Assembly (NCBI GenBank): GCA_015680685.1
Contig: MNCI01018418.1
Location: 239,220 to 294,506, forward strand
Reading direction: 5' to 3'
Source: Gnetum montanum
Lineage: Eukaryota > Streptophyta > Gnetopsida > Gnetales > Gnetaceae
DNA length: 55,287 bases
The notes below the pieces were generated by a model that was not told where the DNA came from, searched no databases, and was given only the letters and a program-made list of their open reading frames with translations. Positions 1 to 10,541 of this stretch are shown one piece after another (position 1 is the first letter of the stretch; each line of letters opens with the position of its first letter). Both the position numbers and the translations under genes were made by a program.

Positions 1-544
1 AGACTAAGGAAACCAATGGATAATATAATCAATTCTATCATAAGAAGTTTTAGAAGGAGCCCAACAAGTGGAGTAATGAACATAAGTTGATTGAAACATA
101 TGGTATATTACTAAAAATTTACCATTAAGGGTGAGCTTTTACCTCTCTATTTATCAAGCTTCTTTTAATTTTATTAACCACTTGATTCCACAAATATTAA
201 GATTAGGCTCAAAAGGAAAAGGTATTCCTAAAATTTTGAAAACATAATCTTTTTTCAAGATTTTTCAAGGCCTGAAAGTAACCCACTCATCAATAATGCC
301 ATTACAATAACTACAATATTTTTTTCAATTAGTATGAAAGAAAAATAATATGCAATAGTCCTTTACTCTAGCTAAAAGAGTATTGATATGTTGTAGAGAA
401 TTGTTGAAGATTGACAAAGCACATGTTAAGAAATTGCATATCTTGCTCATCAATTGAAATTCCCTTAATGATATTACTTTGTAGATCATAAAGAAAATTA
501 TGGGGAACATTCCAATATACTCATAGCTGGTTGTCGAATGATAT
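1..544 (-). pseudogene. Old LINE ORF2 fragment (RT motif C and post-RT part)
   Basis: Read on the minus strand, this encodes decayed pieces of a plant L1-type LINE ORF2. From about 545 downwards I see a possible RT motif B remnant (IRQPAMS). A stretch NFLYDLQSNI...FLNMCFVN follows at about 510-400 and aligns by eye with the motif C neighbourhood of the younger LINE in this window (NFLYHQIIL...LLNMHFVDD). Then come ILGIPFPF (about 240-220), LTLNGKFLV and VHYSTCWAPSKTSY (about 70-40), matching LLGTPFHF, LTLASKYLI and VYHSSCWAPPHASY of the younger copy. The catalytic Asp pair is not preserved, and frameshifts and stops are frequent. The upstream half of the same gene lies at 6197-6480, on the far side of the inserted LINE. 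The fragment runs off the left edge of the window. Confidence 0.7.
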
Positions 545-981
545 GTTTGGATTTAATGTTTGACGTGTTTTTACACCATTTTTGGACGATACTTGTTGTG
601 CGTGCTCAAGGTGTCGTGGGTTGAGCTGCGGTGGGCACGGCAGGGTGTTCAGTGTTCGCGCGGGCATTCTGCTAGGCGTGAGATCTGAAGCTCCAGAGGC
701 CTGCCTAAACACGACTTGAGAAGCGGAATGCGCGTTGCTATTGTGGAAACTCTGAAAAGAGGATCTAGGAGTGCTAGACCATCTGCCACGAGTGCCGCGC
801 TTTGGTGGCTATGAGCTAGGGCTACTGCATCATGCTCTAGTGGCTGTGGGACAATGGTAGCAATGGGCAACAGTGTCTGCATTGTGGTGCTATTGCTGCG
901 GGGGTTGTTCCAAGGCTGCCACTATGTTACTACCGACGTTGTGCCAGCTCCAATGGACGAGGAGACCTTTCATGCAAGGAT
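545..981 (+). other. GC-rich LINE 5' leader
   Basis: This stretch is visibly richer in G, C and CpG (for example GTTCGCGCGGGCATT near 653) than the AT-rich surroundings, and it directly precedes LINE ORF1. I read it as the 5' untranslated region, where plant L1 elements carry their internal promoter. Short open frames across it on both strands do not resemble known proteins and are probably composition effects. The exact 5' end is uncertain. Confidence 0.5.
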
Positions 982-2076
982 ATGGACAAATCTTCAGTGG
1001 TTTCTACTTCTTCACCTCAAGGAAGTTCTCCCAACTCAGAATCTTTGGATTTTCTTTCACCTGAAGATATTTTTGACTCTATTTCTCAAGATTTTTTTGC
1101 CTGTTTTATTTTTTTTCAAATAGTAGGTTATTTGCCTCGATCATTAAGCATTAAAAATATTTTACAAGCCCATAGAATTCAAGTCTTACATGCTCAATAC
1201 TATGCTCATAATTTTGTCCTTGCTAAACTTTCCGAGGCTTCTCAAATCAAGAAAGCTCTCTCTCTTTGAATTTTTCCTGTTTGTAATGCTACACTTATCG
1301 CCTAGGCCTGGAAATTTGATTTCAATGTTAGCGACCCAGCCTTTAATATTATCCCTTGTTATGTAGAACTACCTAATCTTCCTTTAATCTTTTCACCTGT
1401 TGAACGAGACATAGTTAGCACCTTAGGTCGAGTCATCTCCGACCATGGAATTGAGGTTAATGGGGCTCACTTTCGTTGCTACTGTATCGAACTAGACATT
1501 TCCCAAAAGAAAACCACTTTAACCTTAGGAGCTGGAGGCAAAGTTTTTAATCAAAAGGTAGACTATTTTTATCTTCCTAACTCCTGTAGCTACTGCCATC
1601 ATGCAAAGCACCACATTTCCACCTGCTCCTTTCTAGCTAAGAAAAAATCTCAAACCAATCCTCCCAAATCCAGTCCTGTAGTCACTCCTCAACCTAACCC
1701 ACCAATTGCTCCCATTAAGTTCAGTTCTACTTCTAACAATGCTTCACACCTTTCTTTCTCATCTGCTCCCTTCAAGGCAAGAGTCTCTCAATCCCATTCT
1801 CTCATTAAGGCCAGGTCCAAAGCACCAATCATCCACTCACAATTAGTCCAAGACTCACTTTCACGTGATGAGTTTGTCATGGTAGAGGGAAGGAAAAGGG
1901 CCAACGCATCTAAAACTACTACTCCTCCTTCCTCTCCTTTGCCCAAAACTAACCCAGCTTTAACTGTTAATACAAGCAACTCCTTTGCAATTCTTTCCAC
2001 TACTATGACAACTAACATTCCTAACCCCAATCCTTCTACTGCCCTGTCACTCATAACATCTAGAGCTTCTCCATGA
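982..2076 (+). pseudogene. LINE ORF1 (RNA-binding, zinc-knuckle protein), two stops
   Basis: One reading frame runs from the ATG at 982 to the stop at 2074-2076, interrupted by TGA at 1267 and TAG at 1303. The middle encodes a domain like that of plant LINE ORF1 proteins (DUF4283-like; AWKFDFNV, IIPCYVELPNLP), which bind element RNA. A CCHC zinc knuckle follows at 1585-1626: CSYCHHAKHHISTC, spacing CX2CX4HX4C, all four ligands intact. After it comes a Pro/Ser/Thr-rich tail. Its stop codon overlaps the ATG of ORF2 (ATGA at 2073-2076), which suggests coupled translation of ORF2. Both internal stops fit single C-to-T changes (CGA to TGA, CAG to TAG). The family assignment is from pattern; the zinc knuckle is directly visible. 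Confidence 0.8.
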
Positions 2077-2830
2077 AATTTCTATCTTGGAATGTCCGAG
2101 GACTAACTGATAGGCTTCATCGCAAAAGAGCTAGCAACTTTCTCTCTAGCCTAAATCTCACTTTGGATTTTCTTCTCCTCCAAGAAATCAAGATCTCAGC
2201 TGAACAATTATCTTTTTTAGCCCATTCGTTTCTTCCCCATTCTTCTGTTCTTCCTACTTCACATGAGTGTGGCAAAGGTGGCGCAGCCATTCTTTATCCA
2301 GCCTATTTGAAAGACAAACTCCTTCAGCATGGGTCTGATTTAGGTCACCGAGTGGTTTGGGTTGTTTTCTCATCCTCACATGGTCCCTTTAGAGTTTGTT
2401 CTATTTATGCCCCCAATGACTCTACCAAACGAGCCCGATTGTGGCATGAACTCACTCATAGCCTCCCTTCTATTCCTTGGATTTATGGTGGTGATTTTAA
2501 CATGATGGAATTCTCTCATGATAAGCTTGGGGGTGTTTTCTCTCAACTTCCACATCATGAATTTCAAGCTTGGTCAAATTTTAAGAAACGTTTCTATCTT
2601 TCGGATGGCATCGCAGACACTACTAGTGGATCTCTAAACAGCTTTACTTGGAACAATCTTCGTAAGGGGTAGGCTCACATTTATAGTCGGTTAGATAGGT
2701 ATTACTTTTTTACCCTTTCTTTTTGGCAGACCCTTTCTACTACTAAAGACCACCAACATGCAACCTTATCTGATCATTTCCCTATTACTTTATCTATGCA
2801 GATCCATAATGACCACCAACGATGGAATTA
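2073..2830 (+). pseudogene. LINE ORF2, apurinic-like endonuclease domain
   Basis: This is the N-terminal part of ORF2, starting at ATG 2073, which overlaps the ORF1 stop. It belongs to the endonuclease/exonuclease/phosphatase fold that nicks target DNA to prime reverse transcription. Visible motifs in order are SWNVRGL near the N-terminus, LLQEIK (catalytic Glu), IYGGDFNM (GDFN) and, after an in-frame TAG at 2670-2672, SRLDRYY and TLSDHFPIT (the SDH motif). The signature residues are therefore present although the frame is broken by the stop. The frame continues towards the RT with further stops at about 2946, 3174 and 3336. Several of these sit where Gln or Arg codons would be expected. Confidence 0.82.
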
Positions 2831-4927
2831 TCATCTCTTTAGGCTACATAGTCAATGTTTCTCTTCTCCTTTCACCCAACAACTTCTTTCTGGCCTTTGG
2901 AATGCTGAACCAAGACCCTTATGTCCAAAGGGTTGGATCCAGTAGTGGCTTCAAACTACTAGCAGAGTTAGGAATTTCACCCGTCATTATGGTAAGGAAG
3001 TTGCCTCTCGCTCTCGGCAAGAGTACACCAACATATGCTCTACCATTGAGCACCTTACGACCAAACTAACTGATGATCCCTTCAATAGTTACCTTCAAGG
3101 GGAGCTTGCCAGAGCCTGTATTGCCTTTCAACATTGGGAAGTATATAAGGCACAAGGTGCCTTGATTAAAATTTGACTCACTTGGCTAAACATTCAAGAT
3201 GAGCACTGTAAGGAATTCTTTAAGTATCTTAACCAATCCTCCCCTTCACCCTCTTTAGATAAACTCTCCATAAATGGTTCCGTTATCACTAACCAAAATA
3301 GTCTTCTCTCTTATCTTAAAGAACATTTTGAGGCCTGATTCACCACTACTCCTATGGATCCTGCATCCTTCGTGGCAGCCACTCTAAATTATCCTAAATT
3401 GGTTAATTCTTCTATGCTAACAATTTTAGAAGCCGATATGACTCCAGTTGAGCTTCGACAGGCTTGCTTTAACCTAACCCCTGAGAAAGCCCCAGGTTAT
3501 GATGGTTTTCCAGTCGAATTTTTCCAAAAGCATTGGGATTTGGTAGGTTCTGACCTCTTCCATGTTATCAAAGAGGCTACACTTATTAGTTCTTTGGGAC
3601 CAATCTTAAACCAAGGGATTATTCGTCTTCTCCCTAAATCAGGAGATCCTACTTGTATCTCCAATTGGCGACTTATCACCTTACTTAATGTGGTTTACAA
3701 AATTTGGGCGAAATGTTTGGCCTTGCGATTAAAGAAAATCCTTGCCCTTATTATTTCCTCCAGCAGACTGGCTTTGTTTCAGGAAGATACATATTAAATA
3801 ACGTGGTAGCTACTTAGGAAGGTCTTAAGTGGGCTAAGGAGGAGGGTTATGATATCCTCCTGATGAAGCTTGACTATGTTAAAGCCTATGATAACATTAA
3901 GTGGGACTTCATTATCCAAACCATGACTAAATTGGGTTTTGGCCCTAAGTTCATTCATATGTTAGAATGCTTATTCTCAGATGCTACTGTGCGAATCACG
4001 ACTACCTTCGGCATCACTTCTCCCTTTTCTATTCATAGGTATGTTAGGCAAGGTTGCCCTCTTGCTCCTTACCTCTTCATCATTGCAGCTAATTTTCTCT
4101 ATCATCAAATTATCTTGGATATTAAAAACAATGTTTTATTTGGGGTTCATCTATCTTCTCCTCAACATCAGCTCCTCAATATGCATTTCGTTGATGACTC
4201 CTTTTTCCTTATTCAAAACAATGCTGATAATGTGCAGTGTCTGTTGTCTCGAGTAGAGCAATATTGCTCCCTCTCTGGATCTATCATAAATTGGTGTAAA
4301 TATTTTATTTATAGATTCACCAATAACTACAGTCATTTTCCCAATTATAGTTGGAAGCGTACTCAAGATCATCAGATCATTAAGCTCTTGGGAACCCCCT
4401 TTCACTTTAGAGGCCCAACCTCTGAGCTCTGGGACCAAGTACATTCTCGAATTCAAAGGAAAATCAAAAAATGGAAAACCAAACCCCTCACCCTCGCCAG
4501 TAAGTATCTAATCTATAATTCTATTTTTGCCTCTACCCATGTTTATCATTCATCATGTTGGGCCCCTCCCCATGCTTCTTATCAAAAGCTTGAACGTTTA
4601 TTTCGAGACTTCATGTGGTCATCTAAGGACTCCCAAAAAGGCTTTCATCGTGTTGCCTGGAATATAGTAACTCTTCCTAAGAACAAATGTGGATTAGGCC
4701 TTTTGAACTCCTTCAAGAAAGGTCTCACCCTTGTCACTAAGTGGTTGGTTCGGCACCTGGATGCCCCCAATATTATTGGGAATCTCCTTCAGTTAAGGCT
4801 TCGGCAAGCATTCCCTAAGAATAGGTCTATCTGGAAGGGTATCCACCCTGTTAATTGGATCCTTTCTCCTCATGACATTATCATTCCTAGAACCCATATT
4901 TTCAAAAGCATTTGGAAGGCTTGGTAG
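2831..4927 (+). pseudogene. LINE ORF2, linker and reverse transcriptase domain (frameshifted)
   Basis: The RT copies element RNA at the nicked target. In the first frame (3354-3760) I see TPEKAPGYDGFPVEFF, GIIRLLPKSGDPTCISNWRLITLLN and the start of the fingers. The frame then shifts by one base near 3755-3760, where one C appears to be missing from a TCCTCC run. In the new frame the sequence continues QTGFVSGRYILNNV, a TAG at 3815, LDYVKAYD (motif A), RQGCPLAPYLF (motif B) and MHFVDDSFF (motif C, Asp pair intact), then the thumb with KLLGTPFHF and the CWAPPHASY region. A TAG at 4925 ends this open stretch. Catalytic residues survive, so inactivation is by frame breaks rather than active-site loss. 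Confidence 0.85.
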
Positions 4928-5870
4928 TTCTTACATTCTCATGTGAATTGGAATAATATTCATATCAATCCTACTCTTCTTTCTAAGATTTTCCCTTGGT
5001 GGCTGCCCCTATGTCCGGCTCCTCTAGCCACCTCAAATGCCAGGACAGCCACCATCTGGTTTCAAAAGGGAGTTGTTTCCCTTAGATGTCTTCATCTCAC
5101 CAATCAGTGGATTACTTGGGATATGTTTGAAAACTTATATGGGGCTTCCAAAATTATGCACCATTGCCTTGATAGACTTTATCACTTCATTCATCAGTAT
5201 TTGCATTTGGATGCTTCGGTTCCTAGTCTCTTCCATGGTCTTCAGCGGACTAATGGGTCGAACCTTTTACCCTATAAACCACATGTGCCCTTTCAGTTGT
5301 TGCATGATTCCTCTATGATTGTTAATCGCTGCAATCGATCATGGCACAAAGAAGATTCTGAACAGTTTTGGCTCTCTCTCTTTTCACGAGTTTGGAGCCT
5401 TCCGACTCTCCCAAAAATTAAACAATTTCTTTGGTGCCTCTTGCATCAAGGCCTACCTATCGGAAAATGTCGTGAATACCTTGGGATTTCAAACCCTAAT
5501 TGCCCTCTCTGTGGAGGTTCTAAAGATTTTGTCCACATTTTTTGGCATTGCCCTTTCACTCAGTCTTCATGGGAGTGGGTTTCTAAAGTTTTTCCTTTAT
5601 GCATGTTTTCCCATGAGGATATCTTATTCAGCTTTTTGGCCACTCCCTCTACTAACCTTCAGTTTCTTTGAAAAGTTATTAGGCCCCTCGTTCTTTACTA
5701 TATATGGAAGCGCAGATGCACTAATCTTTTCCATAACACTGATTCATCCAACTCTAACCATTTAAATATTAGGAAAAAATCTCAAATTCTTCGCCTTGTG
5801 CATTTCCAAATTTTATCTCGTACTTCTAAGTTAAAGTTGGATACTAATCAGTTGTTTTATTGTTTGTAGC
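4928..5870 (+). pseudogene. LINE ORF2, C-terminal zf-RVT region
   Basis: This continues the ORF2 frame after the TAG at 4925. The long open stretch 4943-5671 encodes the zinc-binding RVT-associated region common to plant L1 ORF2 proteins: FSRVWSLPTLPKIKQFLW, GLPIGKCREYLGI, CPLCGGSKDFVHIFWHCPF (a C-x2-C ... H-x3-H-C arrangement) and SSWEW. After a TGA at 5669 the frame continues with YYIWKRRCTNLFHN, a typical LINE C-terminal block, to a stop near 5868. The remaining 300 bp to 6195 is the 3' UTR, where I see no coding. Confidence 0.8.
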
Positions 5871-6196
5871 CTTGGAGCAGACACACCAACTCGTGCACTC
5901 TTCCCAATCTCGATCTGCTACATTGGAGTGTGTTATCATAATTTTGAGCATTTTGAGCTCTTTTTTGTTCTCTTGGCCTTATAAACTCGTAGTTCTTATG
6001 GATTCCCAGCATATGGTTGCTCTTTGGAATGTACTCCCACACCCTGAGAAGGATTATGTTTCAAGATGTTTTCTTTCAACATCCGAATTTGTCATTGTTC
6101 TTTTTCCTATTTATCCATCAATATGTTCAAATTTTGATCATGTACTTAGTCTCATTTAATTAATAAAATTCTCTTTTTGGGGTCCGACACCCCCCN

Positions 6197-6480
6197 TAAA
6201 GAACTTAATTCAAAATTAATACCAACATGAGCATTAGCATTAGTGAGAAGGATAAGAACAAGAAAAATAAAATAATCACTAAATCCTAGTTTATAGAGAT
6301 AAGAAATAATAAAATTTGATTCAATCCTATCATAACATTTAGTATAATCTAACTTAATGAAAGGAATATCCTAGTTAATATTTGAAGTCTATTATATTTC
6401 CTCCCAAGCTAGCTTGAATAATTGATGTAAAATCCTTGTTTACATAAATAATCCAACAATCTGTAGAAATATATATTGTG
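6197..6480 (-). pseudogene. Old LINE ORF2 fragment (RT motif A part)
   Basis: On the minus strand this encodes RILHQLFKLAWEEI, then DIPFIKLDYTKCYDRIE, which is RT motif A with the LDYxKxYD signature. KLGFSDYF and NANAHVGINFELSS follow. About 50 codons (6350 down to 6200) are free of stops. This is the upstream half of the fragment at 1-544. Motif A ends here, and a possible motif B remnant begins on the other side of the younger LINE, so that element inserted between RT motifs A and B. The immediate base at the junction is an N (6196). Confidence 0.72.
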
Positions 6481-6679
6481 AAGTAATATCTTTTGATGGA
6501 AATTCATATAAATCATCAAGTAAAACAAAATCAAAAGCTTCAAAATTATTTATAGTCTCTATACTATCTTTATATCATTTGTTGTCAAAAACAATTTTGT
6601 CTTAATAACTTCACAAGAAACACTTGAGATCGACAAAACATTCTTCTCAATGCCTAAAAACTTTGAAATAATTACAATA

Positions 6680-6870
6680 TAGGTACATCTTAATATAAGG
6701 ATCATGACATAGAGATTTAATTCTCATTCTACCAAGGTGGGATCATGGGAGGGGTAGTGGATGAGCAAAAGGCTTACCTCTTTGGAGTGGCTATACTAGT
6801 CTTGAACCTAGGTCTTATGAATTGAGAAATAAGCTCCTTATCATCACTCTAAATTCTAGTCCTTAAGCAC
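6680..6870 (-). mobile_element. Candidate tRNA-derived SINE
   Basis: On the minus strand, AGAGTGATGATAAGGAGC (about 6849-6832) and GGTTCAAGACT (6808-6798) resemble RNA polymerase III A-box and B-box promoter elements. They lie about 30-35 bp apart, with tRNA-like text between them (TTTCTCAATTCATAAGACCTA). This is the 5' signature of tRNA-derived SINEs. The 3' end and any target duplication were not found, so the limits are approximate. It could instead be a degenerate tRNA-like sequence or chance. Confidence 0.4.
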
Positions 6871-7110
6871 AACCCAAGATGTAAAGTTTAATTAGAACTT
6901 TATACCTCAACATTACTCACTAAAATGAAGAATATGACTTGGAGATTTCAAATTAAGAGTCTTACTACTAGGCTAACAACCAATTGTTCATGCTTATTTG
7001 GTTTACAAGATACATGTTTGATTCTGATCTAATAAACTATTATATTTAATGAAATTTTGTGTTGGATTTATATCTTAGGGATACATATTTTCATCTACTT
7101 CTAGTTCCAA

Positions 7111-7260
7111 CAACCCTCATCCCTTCACATGTTTGATTTTAAGGGGTATGCTAATCTAACACCATTATGTTTTATTTAAGTTCATTGAAATAACCCTTAT
7201 CCCTTTGCATGTTTTATTCTTAGTGGAAAGCTAATCTAACATATTATGTTTTATTTAAGT
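7111..7260. repeat. Two-copy tandem duplication, period about 80 bp
   Basis: CAACCCTCATCCCTTCACATG...TTATGTTTTATTTAAG at 7111-7180 recurs slightly diverged at 7191-7260. Both copies end in GCTAATCTAACA...TTATGTTTTATTTAAG. The rest of 6870-7760 is AT-rich and I see no gene in it. Confidence 0.6.
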
Positions 7261-7764
7261 ATAAATAAATATTTTTCTATAAGAGGTATCAAATCTAAAA
7301 ATAAATAAAAATTAAAAAATTTAGGCACATCAAATCATCAACATAAAAGAGAAAATCTAAAGAAAAAGCCTAATAATTTTGGGATGTCTTTTTAGGTTTT
7401 AATCCTTAAAAAAAATCTCAAATAATCCCTCATTTGGGGTAGAAAAAAGATTCGGTATTATCCTCATTCAAAAAGCCCCTCATAGGTTTTCACTTCTTAC
7501 TAAAATATTTTTTGTAAAGTAGAGAAGATTATCGTTTCCTAGAAAAAATAGAAGTAATAATAAAAAAGAAGAAATAAAAAGTGATAAAAGTTAATAGATT
7601 TTCCAAGTTGAGTTTACAAATATAAAATGAGTTAATATTGTATCCTGTTGGCAATATATCCTTATTAGATTTAATGTTTTTTCATTAAATTTGATTTTTT
7701 CCCAATGGACCTAGTTTTTCATTCTTTCATTTTTCTTTGGTGGAATTAATCTCTTTAAAAATTC

Positions 7765-8987
7765 CTTATAAGAGATTCTAAATTACCTTCAATTTGTTCA
7801 CTTGATGCCAAAATTTTTACTTATTCTATTGATGGAGAAATTTCTATTAATTTTGAAAATATATATTTACAAGCTTGTGAGAAAAAATTTGATACTCCTT
7901 TTTTTACTGATATTGATGCAACTAAGAGATTTGATTTTTTTTCTTCTTGATGTTTTGTATAAGTCAGTGATAGTTGATCTTACATCATAATATGTGTTCA
8001 TTTGAATTTTGAATAAATTTTTAGTAATTAAATTTTCACTTCACAATTAAATAATATGATGAAAAAACATGACATTAAAGTTATTTATGCAAAGTATTAT
8101 TCTCATTTTTTTTCTACTTGTTATACTAGGCAATGCTTCCATAGTGTAGTGTGTCTTAGATATAGGATCATTTATACATAAGTATGTAGTGTTGATAATT
8201 TGTAAGTGAGCTCTAGATTTTGATATTAAATATTAATCTTTTACTATTTTTTAAAAAAGTTAAGCAAAAAATTGTTAGTCTTCTTGGTTCCATTAAGCAT
8301 ATGAACTCTATTTCCATACTAGTTGATTCTCATAGATGTTTTTTCAATTGAATTAATCTTCTTAATAGTAAAAATAAATTTTTATTACAAGCAAGGAAGA
8401 AAACTTATATTCATCTAATCACATATTATAATCTTCTTAATTCTTGCATGTGTTGTCATCGTGTAGGACATTTGTTTAATGCTTATACTTATGTACTTAA
8501 GAAAAAAGATGCTAAAGAAAAGAAAAAATGTATTGAAATTAAGGATTGCAAAAAATAATTTAAGGTTGGGGATACAAAAAAGCAAGTTGCTGTCAATGAT
8601 AAGAATGATCAAATGGCAATGAAGAAACCAAAGAAGAAAAAAGCTTCTACAAGTATTTTTCCTAAAGAATTATTAATCATTCCAAATAGATAGTCTGTAA
8701 GGAAAATTTTTTATCATTTGGTAAGAATATTGTTAACTTAAAGATTAAACATTACACTATGCAATGATATAATGTTAATGGTAAAGAATCTTAACATAAG
8801 ATCAATTATGATAGACAATGTATATCACCACTTTATATTGGACATTATTCAAATTCTTTTTCTATTTTAAGTTCAAGCATAGATGTTAAAAGTGATGCAG
8901 AAGTTATTAAAAATGGGATCATTCTTTCCACTAACAATCAATTTTCCTTTCCTTATTTTTGAAGACATTATTTCAATTCTAAGTTTG
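7765..8987 (+). pseudogene. Decayed LINE ORF1, truncated by copia insertion
   Basis: The text resembles a LINE ORF1. The N-terminal part (7765-8010) is closely related to 27777-28015, sharing a GATTCTAAATTACC start and a CTTACATCATAATATGTGTTC end. In the zinc-knuckle part at 8445-8486, CMCCHRVGHLFNAY, the last Cys of CX2CX4HX4C is replaced by Tyr. It is followed by a Lys-rich stretch and then a tail (NGIILSTNNQFSF) resembling the NSFAILS end of the ORF1 at 982-2076. Many frameshifts are present. The sequence stops at the copia LTR, which begins at 8988. No ORF2 follows on the other side of the copia element. Confidence 0.6.
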
Positions 8988-9682
8988 TGTTGGGAAAAGG
9001 AGGACACAACACCATGAACTAGCTTGTGCAGTATCTTCCCACTTGTGTGTTAAAATTAGAATATAAACTAATAGAGTAGATAGTGGAAGTAAAGTGCAAA
9101 ATAATAACATGTAATAACACAAAGATTTGTGTGGTTCACCATGGGCCAAACTCTAAATAAATATTCTTCTACTAATAAATAGTAGGAATAAAAAAATGTC
9201 TCTCTAGTCAATTACTAGAGGTATAAAAAAATTGACACACACCATCAAGAAAAATATTCTTGGAATAATAAGGAGAAATATTACACCCCTTTAGGAAAAA
9301 TTCCTAGAAATCCAAGCTTACAAGGGTTATTTATGTGTCTCTCCCTTTGGCCTCTCTTTCTCACTTTAGTTGTTGGCTTCTCTTTTGTCCTACATCCATT
9401 TGTTATTTCCCTTGGACTTATAGCCAAGGAAAATGTCGTATGTTGCCTAACTTAAGCAACCTTTGTTGAGGGTTTCCTAACTTAGCAGCGAACCTAGGTA
9501 GGTACTTTTGGCTATCTGACTTAGCAACCAACCTAGGTAGCTAATTTTGGCTGCCTAACTTAGTAGCCAATGTGGGTAGCTAATTTTGGTTGGCTTAGCA
9601 AGTAGCCTTTCTTCCCCTTCTTTTTCTTTATTTATATATTAATTTGTTATGGGCTTCATGTTGGAGGGACCCACACACATCA
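8988..9682 (-). repeat. Copia 3' LTR (695 bp)
   Basis: Begins TGTTGGGAAAAGG and ends CCACACACATCA on the plus strand. It matches the LTR at 26780-27473 along its whole length by eye, including TTTGTGTGGTTCACCATGGGCC and TTATGGGCTTCATGTTGG. The canonical TG...CA ends and the adjacent PPT fix its role as the 3' LTR of the minus-strand element. Confidence 0.92.
9445..9605. repeat. About four tandem units of 38-40 bp inside the copia LTR
   Basis: Units of the form GCCTAACTTAGCAGCCAACC...GGTAATTTTGGCT repeat near 9446, 9476, 9516 and 9554. The same array is present in the other LTR at about 27236-27400, so it predates insertion. It may be a transcriptional control repeat of the LTR, but that is inference. 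Confidence 0.65.
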
Positions 9683-9695
9683 ATCTCCCCCTCCC
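9683..9695 (-). other. Copia polypurine tract
   Basis: On the minus strand GGGAGGGGGAGAT lies directly before the 3' LTR start TGATGTGTG. This is the position and composition expected of the primer for plus-strand synthesis. Confidence 0.85.
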
Positions 9696-10541
9696 GACTA
9701 CATGAAGGGCTTAGCCATTCTAGTAATTTCTTGATAGATCTTAATCTTGTCCCTGGATATGGCATTTGTCATCATATTTGAATCATTTTCACTTGTGTGA
9801 ATCTTCTCCATTTCCAATTGCTTGGAATTTAATACATCTCATATCTAGTGATACCTCATGTTAATATGCTTTAACCTTGAATGAAAAAAAGCATTTTTAT
9901 GTAGATGTATAGCACTTTGACTGTCACAATATAAGATATACCTATCTTGCTTACACCTGAGCTCCTATAGAAATTTCTTTATCCATAGTAATTCCTTGCT
10001 AGCTTTAATAGTTACAATGAACTCTACTTTTGTTGTTGAAAGAACAACACATTTTTGTAGCTTTGATTTCCAGGAGACAGCTCCCCCTGCAAAGGTTAAT
10101 AGATAACTCGAGATGGATTTCCTAGAGTATACATCTCCAGCCATATCAACATTAAAATAGCCCTCTAGTTCAAGCTTTTCATGTCCAAAACAAAGTGAGA
10201 GTTTGGAAGCTCCTTGAAGGTACCTAAGAATCCATTTAATTGCAACCCAATGCTCTCCTCCTAGCTTGAAGAGAAATCTACTCATAACACCAAATATGTA
10301 GGCAATGTTTGGTCTTGTGAAAACCATAGCATACATGAAACGTTTTACTACTAAAGCACATGGAATCTTGCTCATTTCTTCCTTATCCTTTTCTATGGAA
10401 GGGCATTGCTCCTTGCTCAACTTGAAGTGATTAGCAAACACTGAAGTTACTAATTTAGCTTGGTTTATGTGAAACCTCTCCAACACTTTCTTAATGTATT
10501 TCTCTTATGATAGCCATACTGTCCTAGAACTTCTATCCTAG
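9696..10541 (-). pseudogene. Copia pol: end of RT and RNase H
   Basis: Minus-strand coding that completes the copia pol after the gypsy insertion. From the junction, WLS-stop-EKYIKKVLERFHI gives the end of the RT domain. VVKRFMYAMVFTRPNIAYIFG and HWVAIKWILRYLQG follow, then the RNase H with YFNVDMAGDVYSRKS, GGAVSWKSKLQKCV and LSTTKVEFI. After a stop at 9965, CDSQSAIHLHKNAFFHSR and KHINMRYH finish the domain. The match to Tnt1/Tork-type copia elements is strong. The longest uninterrupted stretch is 9965-10486. A Gln-to-stop change sits in WLSQEKY. The upstream part of the same gene is at 23716 and beyond. Confidence 0.88.

Larger units (their letters stand above)
545..6195 (+). mobile_element. 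L1-type LINE (non-LTR retrotransposon), near full length, inactive
   Basis: The element has a GC-rich leader, an ORF1 with a CCHC zinc knuckle, and an ORF2 with endonuclease, reverse transcriptase and a C-terminal zf-RVT region. This is the standard layout of plant L1 elements, which insert by target-primed reverse transcription. The 3' end is placed near 6195, after an AATAAAATT-like stretch and the tail GGGGTCCGACACCCC. The 5' end, near 545, is inferred from where minus-strand LINE homology stops. It sits inside the RT of an older, oppositely oriented LINE whose reading resumes at 6197. No target duplication could be defined. In-frame stops and one frameshift make it non-autonomous, but it is the best preserved LINE here. 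Confidence 0.85.

Noticed and set aside
489-6204. TAAAGAA at 489-495 and after the LINE at 6197 as a target duplication
   Set aside because: The left copy lies about 50 bp inside old LINE coding that continues beyond it, so the match is probably chance.
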